Source: Thermoplasmata archaeon (lineage in GTDB: Archaea; Thermoplasmatota; Thermoplasmata; UBA184). From it: a stretch of DNA of 11,719 nucleotides. A program made the position numbers and the translations under genes. Below the pieces are notes generated by a model. It saw only the letters and a list, made by a program, of their open reading frames with translations, had not been told where the DNA came from and searched no databases. Below, piece after piece: positions 6,306 to 11,719 of this stretch (the first letter of the stretch is position 1; each line of letters opens with the position of its first letter). The stretch lies in the NCBI GenBank assembly GCA_027314845.1, contig DAHVAA010000033.1, positions 1 through 11,719 of the forward strand, written 5' to 3'.

Positions 6306-6688
6306 CGTCCGCCCTGCCGAAGCCCGGAAGGGACCCGTCGCGAGGCAACCGCGATAGGCTCCTGTGGCCAGCCGTCGACCCGGGCGGGGCTAGCAGACGA
6401 TCTCTGCGCGGTCGAAAAATCTGCGGCGAGGAACGACGGATCCCGCGCGGTTGTCGCAGCGCGTGGTCGCGTCAAGTGCTGAATCCTCTCCGTCCGGCCC
6501 CCGTACACAGGCGCCGGCGAAGGTCATACGCATGAATGGGGATAAATACCTACGCTTCTGGATAGCACGGAGCACGCTCGGTGGCCGGCCACAGCGCCCA
6601 ACCTGGGTGCGGGTCTTCCGTCCGCTCGACCGATGCGTGCGCTTACGCGAGGGCCGGGTGTGGGTGGGCTCGCTACCGACGCGCCCGC
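6306..6688. other. Intergenic region upstream of the flotillin/GTPase operon
   Basis: About 380 bp with no convincing gene. It contains two AT-rich patches: 6413-6420 (minus strand ATTTTTC-like) and 6540-6549 (minus strand TTTATCC). Both could drive the minus-strand operon starting at 6305. A 73-codon GTG-initiated minus-strand frame (6508-6287) and a 47-codon ATG-initiated one (6533-6390) are open, but their composition looks like chance. No tRNA or other stable RNA signature was seen. Confidence 0.45.
6540..6546 (-). promoter_or_regulatory. TATA-like element, candidate promoter of the flotillin/GTPase operon
   Basis: The minus strand reads TTTATCC, identical to the elements upstream of the cNMP-binding and cyclase genes. 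Transcription would start near 6515, giving a leader of roughly 210 nt before the flotillin-like ATG at 6305 if that is the target. An alternative AT-rich patch at 6413-6420 would give a shorter leader. Which one is used cannot be settled from sequence. Confidence 0.4.
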
Positions 6689-7120
6689 TCAGTCGCTCAG
6701 CGCTTTCGAGGTGTCTCTCAGCCTGCGGACGAGCTCCGCCATCAAGGCGCGAAGCGTCTCGGGCTCCTTCGACATCGTCGCCCAGAACTCCCACCGGGAC
6801 AGCACCATGCACCGGCTCGGCGCGGCGGCGAGAACGTCCGCGGTCCGGAGCTGGTCCTCGAAGAGCGCCATCTCACCGAAGAAACTGCCCGGATTGAGGG
6901 TGGCCAACAGCTTCCCGTCCGCCTTGACCTCCATCTTGCCTTCCAGCAGCAGGAAGAACCCGAGGCCCTTCTCGCCCTTCGTCACCACGCGATCGCCCGC
7001 GTTGTACGACCGGACGAGCCCGGTGCCTGCGACGGTCCGAAGCTGGCGCTCCGAAAGGTTCGTGAAAAGAGGCACCGTAGCGAGTTGGCGCGCGATCGCC
7101 GCTTCCTCGTGCTTGTCCAT
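6689..7120 (-). CDS. Stand-alone cyclic-nucleotide-binding domain protein
   Basis: 143 residues and essentially only a cNMP-binding (CRP/PKA-type) domain. The N-terminal helix VPLFTNLSERQLRTVA (16-31), the GDRVVTKGEKG turn (42-52), LLEGKMEV (58-65) and the phosphate-binding cassette FGEMALFEDQLRTADV (81-96) are all present. Glu83 and Arg92 correspond to the residues that bind the ribose 2'-OH and cyclic phosphate in cAMP receptors. A C-terminal helix (about 120-140) follows, but there is no helix-turn-helix or kinase domain, so it must act through a partner. The ATG at 7120 is chosen because a TTTATCC TATA-like element lies 25-31 nt upstream, indicating a leaderless mRNA, and because the domain begins directly there. 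A much longer open frame upstream is antisense shadow of the divergent hydrolase. A class III cyclase lies about 1 kb away, so it is a plausible cAMP sensor. Confidence 0.85.
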   Translation of the reverse strand: MDKHEEAAIARQLATVPLFTNLSERQLRTVAGTGLVRSYNAGDRVVTKGEKGLGFFLLLEGKMEVKADGKLLATLNPGSFFGEMALFEDQLRTADVLAAAPSRCMVLSRWEFWATMSKEPETLRALMAELVRRLRDTSKALSD

Positions 7121-7136
7121 GGTTCGCGCCCATATC

Positions 7137-7165
7137 CCCCCGGAGGATAAATCCCACTCCGGGGG
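7137..7165 (-). promoter_or_regulatory. TATA element framed by a perfect 9-bp inverted repeat (putative operator)
   Basis: CCCCCGGAG (7137-7145) and CTCCGGGGG (7157-7165) are exact reverse complements separated by 11 bp. The minus-strand TATA-like element TTTATCC occupies 7151-7145, between and touching the half-sites, 25-31 nt from the cNMP gene start. A dimeric regulator bound here would cover the TATA box. A second shorter pair, TATCC (7133-7137) and GGATA (7145-7149), overlaps it. The TATA call is fairly firm. The operator role is inferred from symmetry and position. Confidence 0.55.
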
Positions 7166-7322
7166 CCCCTCCCGGAACCTTGGAAGCGGCCCGGCCCTGC
7201 CGCCGACTCCCCCACCCGGACGATCGTCGAGGCCGGGACCGTCACCGTTCGCTGGGCCGACGGGTACCGCCCGACGGGGTTTTCTTCTCCCCCGGTTCTT
7301 CAGCGGTTCGAGGGGCCGCGGG

Positions 7323-8063
7323 ATGAGGGTCGATTTCCTGGGGACGGGCGCCGGCAACTTCCGCGGTACGCGCCGCCAGCCGGGCAGCACTCTCTTCGAC
7401 TCCGTCCTCCTGGACTGTGGGGCCGGGACGACGGGACGTCTCCACGATGCCGGCCGGTTCGATAGCGTCGACGCCGTGCTCATCTCGCACCTCCACTCCG
7501 ACCACATTGCGGGGCTGTTCGACCTGTTCCTGCACACCCTGATCTCGCGCCGAACCCGCCCACTCACGGTCGTTTCGCCTCCCGGGCTCGGAGAGATCCT
7601 GCGGGCCGTCTTCGCGGCCAAGGGGACGGTCGTCCCTCCTTCCGAGCTCTACCCGTTCCGGCTCGTCGAGGGCGAACAGCTGGAGCTCGAGATCGGTCGG
7701 TGGAAGGTCCGTTCGGTGCTGCTCGACCACACCGTGGTCAATCTCGGCTATCTCCTCCAGTCCGACGGCACTTCCGTGTTCTACTCTGGGGACACGCGGG
7801 AACCGTCCGCCGCGCGCGGGCTCAAGGCGGACTTCGTGATCCACGAAGCCACTTTCCCCGACGCCTACGCCTCGCTTGCCCGAGAGTACGGGCACAGCAC
7901 CGGCTCGCAGGCGGCGGCGACTGCGGCCGCGATGGGGGCCCGTCGCCTTTGGCTCAACCACATTGGGGACCAACCCGGGTCGGAGGTCGAGATCCCCGCC
8001 GAGGCCCGGCGGGTCTTTCCCGACTCGGTCGTGGTCGAGGACCGCGCCCGGTTCGAGGTGTAG
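7323..8063 (+). CDS. Metallo-beta-lactamase-fold hydrolase, RNase Z-like
   Basis: 246 residues with a complete two-metal site. The HxHxDH motif is HLHSDH (His56, His58, Asp60, His61). Further ligands are His136 (LLDHTV), Asp157 in the SGDT motif (155-158) and His213 in LNHIG. His191 in the EYGHST motif matches a conserved RNase Z-family position. The start FLGTGAGN and LLDCGAGT (29-36) are typical of the RNase Z / class II phosphodiesterase branch. Canonical RNase Z is about 300 residues with a tRNA-clamping exosite arm. None is evident here, so it may be a generic phosphodiesterase and not a tRNA 3'-endonuclease. The ATG at 7323 has GAGGGG (7310-7315) 7 nt upstream, and the fold begins at once. 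The frame is open much further upstream but without a credible start. It is divergent from the cNMP sensor gene and near a cyclase, so a cAMP-degrading role is a testable inference. Confidence 0.85.
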   Translation: MRVDFLGTGAGNFRGTRRQPGSTLFDSVLLDCGAGTTGRLHDAGRFDSVDAVLISHLHSDHIAGLFDLFLHTLISRRTRPLTVVSPPGLGEILRAVFAAKGTVVPPSELYPFRLVEGEQLELEIGRWKVRSVLLDHTVVNLGYLLQSDGTSVFYSGDTREPSAARGLKADFVIHEATFPDAYASLAREYGHSTGSQAAATAAAMGARRLWLNHIGDQPGSEVEIPAEARRVFPDSVVVEDRARFEV

Positions 8064-8090
8064 TCGCTCGGAGCCGGCTTTCTCGGGACT

Positions 8091-8107
8091 CCCCCAGAAC
8101 TCGGGGG
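8091..8107. terminator. Possible hairpin between convergent genes
   Basis: CCCCC (8091-8095) and GGGGG (8103-8107) flank a 7-nt loop in the 59-bp gap between the convergent hydrolase and cyclase genes. A short pyrimidine run (CTTTCT, 8078-8083) lies just before it. Archaeal termination mostly relies on T-runs, which are weak here, so this is only a candidate. Confidence 0.25.
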
Positions 8108-8122
8108 CCGCTCCGAAGGCCG

Positions 8123-11100
8123 TTAGCGTCGTGGCGCCGCCCGGATCTCTTCTAGGTAACGGTTCGCGGCCTCTTCGAGCGGCCCGGCCGATTCCGGCGA
8201 GCCTGCCCGGCGGTGAAGCCGCGCGAGTTCGAGACGCGCTCCCGCGAGCTCGTACCGCCAGCCCACCTCCTCCCACAGCACGGTCGCTTCGGTCAGCGCG
8301 GAGAGCCCTTCGGCCACGTCGCCGGTCGCCGACCGGTGAAGCCCGCGCGCGAGCGCGGCGAAGGCTCGAACGGTGGGCTGGCCGGAACGCCGGCCCAGAT
8401 CCTCAAGCATCTCGATGTACGGCCGAGCGGCGTTCGGCTCTTCGGCCCGGACCGCCGACTGGACCTCCAGGAAGAGCGTCTCGGCGAAGAGGGCGGCCAT
8501 CACGGCCGGGACCCCGGCTCGTTGCGCGAGTTCGTGAGCCTCGCTCAGGAGCGACCGGGCCCGCGGAAGGCGCCCTCGGTCGAGCTCGAACCGCCCCCGG
8601 ACGTTCCGCAGCTGGGCGCGTTCGCTCCAGTCCCCTCCGCTCTCGAGCAACGCATCGACCTCGTCGAGGTCTCGGGCGGCGCGTTCCGTCTCGCCCCGAG
8701 TGACCGCGATGTCCGCGTCCACGAGGAGGGCCGTCGGCAACAGGCGGCGCGGGTCCCCAGCCGCGTACGAAAGGTGGGTGGCCACGGTGCGCAGTGCTCG
8801 GTCGTAGTCGCCGCGACGCCACTCGAAGTAGGTCTCGAGATTCCCTTCGACGGACCGCTCGGAGAACAGGTCCTTTGTGCGACGGGCCGCGGCGAGCGCC
8901 CGCTCCAGGGCCGCCTCCGCCGCGGCTCCGTCACCCCGCACGTGCAGGGTCGCAAGGCCGAGCACCATGTAGAGGTTCGGGAGGAGCTCGGCGAGCCCCC
9001 GAGCCTCCGCGACCTGGAGGGCCTCGCGAAGGTCGTCGAAGATCCGGTCGGCTTCCTCCACAGGTCGCAGCCCGGCCAGCACGATCTGGCCCGCCACCTG
9101 CGTCGCGGGATCATCGACCCGACGGGCCACGGTGATCGCGCGAGCGTAGAGGTCGCCGGCCCCTGCCGGGTCCCCGTCCTCGTAGAGGTATCCCGCGATC
9201 GTCGTGTAGAGCCGCCCGAGCTCCGGGCTCTCCGGCAGAGCTTCGAGCAGCCGGCGCGCCTCCTCCCAGTGATGCCGGGCAGAAGCCGGATCCTCCCGCA
9301 TCCCATGGGCGATCTTTCGGTGCAGGTTCCCGGCCTCCCGAAGCAGTCCAAGGCGTTCAAAGGCGGCCGCCGCCTCCCGACGGTTCGACTGGCCGACCTC
9401 GACCTGACCCAGGCGGTAGAGGTGGTCACCGACCGCTTCGAGGATGTGCCCCCGCCGCCGTTCGTCGGGGCGGCCTTCGAGCAGCGCGAGCGCCGAGCGG
9501 TAGTGACGGACCGCCTCCTCCCGAGCATAGAGGTGGCCCGCTTCCTCGGCGGCGCGGATCGAGTACTCGAGCGCGCGATCGGTCGCCTGGGCACGATGGA
9601 AATGATGCGCGAGCTCCGCCGCGGGGACTCGATGGCCGGCGTGAAGGAGAGCCTCGAGCGCCTCGCCGGCCCGACGGTGGTCCTTCAAGCGCCGAGCGAC
9701 CGGGGTGTCCGAGTAGAGGGTCTCCCACACGAGCCGGTCCGGGAATCGATATCGGAGGGCGCCGTGCTCGTCGGTCTCCTCCACCAGGAGGCCGAGACCG
9801 ACCGCGCTTCCCAGTCGATCGAGCAGGGTCTCGGAGTTGAGGCCCGTGACCCGCGGGAGCGGGTCGGAGCCGAACTCCAGGCCCAGCACCGCGAGCGTCC
9901 GAAGTAGCGACACCACCTCCTCGTCCACGCGGTCGATGCGCGCCCGCACCAGCCGTCGGACCGAATCCGGGACCGGCAGGTTCTCAGGGAGTCTCGGCAT
10001 CGGCTGGCCGGGCTCCTGGGCAAGGAGTCCGGCGTCCTTCAGCGCGCGGACGACCTCCTCGACGAAGTAGGGGTTCCCGCCGGTCTTCTCGAAGATCTGA
10101 CGGACCAGTTCGTCCGGGAACGCCTTCGTCTTGACCAGCGCGAGGACGAGCTGGCGCACGGCCGAGAGCGGAAGGCGCCCGAGTGCGACACGTTCGACCT
10201 CGGGCCCTCGGCCGAGAGTTGACAACACCTCCGTGGCGACCGAAGTTGACCCCTTCGGTTCGGGGCGGTAGAGAGCGAGAAGGAGGACCCGACCGTCGGT
10301 CACGGTGCCGCAGAAGCTCTCGAGGAGTCGCAGCGACGCGCTATCGGCCCACTGGAGGTCGTCCAGAAGTAGCACGATGGGGCTCTCCTTCGCGAGCGCT
10401 CGGAACAACTGGGCGACCCCCGCAAAGAGCCGCTCCCGCCCGTGGTCAAGGTCGGTGTCGGGCGCCGACGCATTCGGCTCGTCGGCGAGCGCGAGGGCCG
10501 GAACGAGACGCCCGAGCGCATCGGCGTACTCTCCCGCGGCCCCCCGGAGGGTCGCCGCGGGCAGGTCGGCGGCGAGGTCCTCGATCGCCTTCACCCAGAG
10601 GATGTAGGGCGCCGCGGACGACTCATCCGAGGCTCTTCCCCAGACCGCTCGGGCCCCGAGGCGGGCCGCGGCCCGGATCACCTGCTCGGCGAGCCGAGTC
10701 TTCCCAAGACCGGACTCCCCTTCGACCAGGACCAGTCGGAACCTGCCTTCGACCGCGCTGGAAACCGCCGACTCGAGGCGAGCGAGCTCGGCCTCGCGGT
10801 CGACCCACGGGCCCTCCCGCATGGGGATGTGGCGCTCGGGTCGAAGGTCGATCCGATAGATCGCGACCGGGAGCTGGATGTTCTTCAGGGTCGCCGGGCC
10901 GACCGGGACGGCCGCTACGTCCAGTCGAGCGTGCGCCGCTTCGAAGACGGGCGCCGAGAGGCAGATCCCCCCCGGGGGAGACAACGGTTCGATCCGCGAG
11001 GCCACGTTAACGGTGTCTCCGTAGAGGTCTCCGTCCTGATGGATCACGTCGCCCATGTGCAGCCCGATCCGGATCGTCACCTCCGGGAGCCCCGGCGTCC

Positions 11101-11383
11101 GATTCCGTTCGGCGTGCTGGCGCTGGATCGCCAGCGCGCAGAGCGTAGCCGAGGTCGGGTCCGCGAACTCGACCATGAACGCATCGCCGATCGTCTTCAC
11201 CTCTCGGCCACCGTAGTCGGCCAATAGAGGGCGAACGATCCGGCGGTGCTCGTTGAGGAGACGGAGCGCCCCCATCTCGTCGCGCTGGGTCAGCTCGGAG
11301 TAGCCGACCATGTCGGTGAACATCACGGTGGCCGCGACGCGGCCGAACTCGGCTTTTTTCGGGGCGAGCCCGTCTGTGGCCAT
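8123..11383 (-). CDS. Class III adenylate cyclase fused to a STAND/AAA_16 ATPase and TPR-like region
   Basis: 1086 residues from the ATG at 11383-11381, where the cyclase domain begins (residues about 12-180). All catalytic positions are present: metal-binding Asp24 (FTDMVGYS) and Asp67 (VKTIGDAF), adenine-selecting Lys63 and Asp119 (DLYGDTVN), and transition-state Asn126 and Arg130 (NVASR). This indicates adenylate and not guanylate cyclase. An ATPase module follows (about 193-560): Walker A GESGLGKT at 222-229, Walker B IVLLLDDLQWAD at 336-347, and TGGNPYFVEEVVRAL at 434-448, typical of AAA_16/STAND signalling NTPases. From about 590 to the end are repeated Ala/Leu-rich helical pairs (RAGEALEALL, AVRHYRSALALLE and similar) that form TPR-like repeats for protein binding. 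No membrane segment is visible. An in-frame extension to 11701 overlaps the divergent gene and is rejected. ATP-dependent oligomerisation probably brings cyclase domains together, since class III sites form at dimer interfaces. The TPR part would sense an unknown partner. Confidence 0.92.
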   Translation of the reverse strand: MATDGLAPKKAEFGRVAATVMFTDMVGYSELTQRDEMGALRLLNEHRRIVRPLLADYGGREVKTIGDAFMVEFADPTSATLCALAIQRQHAERNRTPGLPEVTIRIGLHMGDVIHQDGDLYGDTVNVASRIEPLSPPGGICLSAPVFEAAHARLDVAAVPVGPATLKNIQLPVAIYRIDLRPERHIPMREGPWVDREAELARLESAVSSAVEGRFRLVLVEGESGLGKTRLAEQVIRAAARLGARAVWGRASDESSAAPYILWVKAIEDLAADLPAATLRGAAGEYADALGRLVPALALADEPNASAPDTDLDHGRERLFAGVAQLFRALAKESPIVLLLDDLQWADSASLRLLESFCGTVTDGRVLLLALYRPEPKGSTSVATEVLSTLGRGPEVERVALGRLPLSAVRQLVLALVKTKAFPDELVRQIFEKTGGNPYFVEEVVRALKDAGLLAQEPGQPMPRLPENLPVPDSVRRLVRARIDRVDEEVVSLLRTLAVLGLEFGSDPLPRVTGLNSETLLDRLGSAVGLGLLVEETDEHGALRYRFPDRLVWETLYSDTPVARRLKDHRRAGEALEALLHAGHRVPAAELAHHFHRAQATDRALEYSIRAAEEAGHLYAREEAVRHYRSALALLEGRPDERRRGHILEAVGDHLYRLGQVEVGQSNRREAAAAFERLGLLREAGNLHRKIAHGMREDPASARHHWEEARRLLEALPESPELGRLYTTIAGYLYEDGDPAGAGDLYARAITVARRVDDPATQVAGQIVLAGLRPVEEADRIFDDLREALQVAEARGLAELLPNLYMVLGLATLHVRGDGAAAEAALERALAAARRTKDLFSERSVEGNLETYFEWRRGDYDRALRTVATHLSYAAGDPRRLLPTALLVDADIAVTRGETERAARDLDEVDALLESGGDWSERAQLRNVRGRFELDRGRLPRARSLLSEAHELAQRAGVPAVMAALFAETLFLEVQSAVRAEEPNAARPYIEMLEDLGRRSGQPTVRAFAALARGLHRSATGDVAEGLSALTEATVLWEEVGWRYELAGARLELARLHRRAGSPESAGPLEEAANRYLEEIRAAPRR

Positions 11384-11432
11384 GCTAGCTCGGGCCGGCG
11401 CGGGCCGGCCGCGCCCGTCCACCCGGTCGGTC

Positions 11433-11439
11433 GGATAAA
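11433..11439 (-). promoter_or_regulatory. TATA-like element of the cyclase gene
   Basis: The minus strand reads TTTATCC, preceded 3 nt upstream by CCGGAG (11448-11443). The cNMP-sensor promoter has the same CCGGAG and TTTATCC with a 5-nt gap. The element lies about 50-56 nt from the cyclase ATG, predicting a leader of about 25-30 nt. No clear Shine-Dalgarno site is seen in that leader. Confidence 0.5.
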
Positions 11440-11454
11440 GCTCTCCGGTCGCGC

Positions 11455-11460
11455 TTTTAA
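11455..11460 (+). promoter_or_regulatory. Possible TATA-like element of the divergent secreted-protein gene
   Basis: TTTTAA on the plus strand lies 45-50 nt upstream of the ATG at 11505, so a leader of roughly 20 nt would result. It is only about 16 bp from the cyclase TATA-like element, making 11384-11504 a compact divergent promoter region. Confidence 0.35.
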
Positions 11461-11504
11461 GGCGGGGCATTGTGCGGGCCCCGTTCGGGGTTGATGGCGA
11501 GCAG

Positions 11505-11719
11505 ATGAGTTCCGGGAAATCATCGGGTCGGTTGCGGCGCAGCGGAAGGCGACGTGTAGGCGCGGTCTGGGTCGGGGTCCTCCTCGTGGTGGTCGCCCTG
11601 CTCGCGGGGACACTTGGACACGCTGCGGCCGCTCCGACCGCCGGGTCGCCGACGCCCCAGCTCTTCGCGTCGCTTCCGAGCCCGATCGCGGTGACCGCCA
11701 CCCCGACCGAGCTGCTCGC
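11505..11719 (+). CDS. Secreted or membrane-anchored protein, N-terminal part (3' truncated)
   Basis: The frame is open from the ATG at 11505 to the right edge, giving 71 residues. It begins with a positively charged stretch (MSSGKSSGRLRRSGRRRVG), then a hydrophobic core (VGVLLVVVALLAGTLG, about 23-38), then an Ala-rich region (HAAAAP) suited to signal peptidase I cleavage. Pro/Ser/Thr-rich sequence follows (TAGSPTPQLFASLPSPIAVT), as is common at the start of exported proteins. A single uncleaved N-terminal anchor is the alternative. An ATG at 11494 lies in another frame and stops after four codons. The function cannot be told from this part. A weak TATA-like TTTTAA lies 45-50 nt upstream. 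Confidence 0.75.
   Translation, partial: MSSGKSSGRLRRSGRRRVGAVWVGVLLVVVALLAGTLGHAAAAPTAGSPTPQLFASLPSPIAVTATPTELL

Noticed and set aside
6287..6508. 73-codon GTG-initiated minus-strand frame overlapping the flotillin start
   Set aside because: It sits a plausible distance from a TATA-like element, but the sequence is Arg/Ser/Ala-rich with no fold and no ribosome-binding site. Kept only as an item to test.
6550..6688. Possible tRNA or small stable RNA between the cNMP gene and the operon promoter
   Set aside because: I looked for a T-loop (GGTTCGAATCC-like), anticodon stem and CCA-adjacent acceptor stem on both strands and found none.
6633..7322. N-terminal extension of the MBL hydrolase
   Set aside because: The upstream open frame is antisense to the cNMP-binding gene and runs through its promoter. 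The MBL fold begins at the ATG at 7323, which has a Shine-Dalgarno-like GAGGGG.
8213..9907. 564-codon open frame antisense to the TPR part of the cyclase protein
   Set aside because: Long antisense frames are common opposite GC-rich genes. The translation has no recognisable fold, while the minus strand encodes clear ATPase and TPR-like sequence.
11384..11701. N-terminal extension of the cyclase protein to 11701 (or to an ATG at 11471)
   Set aside because: The extension overlaps a divergent gene with a clear signal peptide, crosses the predicted TATA element, and lacks conserved sequence. The cyclase domain starts right after the ATG at 11383.

Overview
This is a very GC-rich window that reads most simply as chromosomal DNA of an archaeon, probably a high-GC member of the Thermoplasmatota. 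That assignment is inference. It rests on TATA-like TTTATCC elements upstream of minus-strand genes (in one case at the distance expected for a leaderless transcript), Shine-Dalgarno sites inside an operon, and secreted proteins with carboxypeptidase-regulatory-like beta-sandwich domains. No rRNA, tRNA, CRISPR array, insertion sequence or integrase is visible.

Layout. Positions 1-341 (+) hold the C-terminal end of a surface or secreted beta-sandwich protein. After a gene-free stretch of about 400 bp comes a 515-residue coiled-coil protein of unknown function (747-2294, +). Convergent to it is a four-gene minus-strand operon, in transcription order: a short SPFH/flotillin-like membrane protein (6305-5307), an intact P-loop GTPase (5279-4260), a protein whose N-terminus resembles the GAP1-N domain of GTPase-associated systems (4206-3391), and a second GTPase-like protein (3308-2352). 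The second one is clearly paralogous to the first but has lost the Walker A lysine and the switch II DxxG. This arrangement, an active plus an inactive GTPase with a GAP1-N-like partner and a membrane scaffold, is the most unusual system in the window. It recalls the computationally described 'double-GTPase/GAP1' gene neighbourhoods, but here it includes a flotillin-like protein.

The right half looks like a cyclic-nucleotide region. It holds a stand-alone cNMP-binding domain protein (7120-6689, -), an RNase Z-like metallo-beta-lactamase-fold hydrolase (7323-8063, +), and a 1086-residue protein joining a catalytically complete class III adenylate cyclase domain, a STAND/AAA_16-type ATPase and a long TPR-like region (11383-8123, -). 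The cyclase and cNMP-sensor genes share a promoter pattern, CCGGAG followed after 3 or 5 bp by TTTATCC. The cNMP gene's TATA element is also framed by a perfect 9-bp inverted repeat. A secreted-protein gene (11505 onward, +) diverges from the cyclase gene and runs off the window.

How they may work together (inference): the cyclase-ATPase-TPR protein makes cAMP in response to an unknown protein or ligand, and the small cNMP-binding protein senses it. The MBL hydrolase could be a tRNA-processing enzyme or a phosphodiesterase. The flotillin/GTPase operon would form a membrane-associated, nucleotide-switched complex of unknown output.
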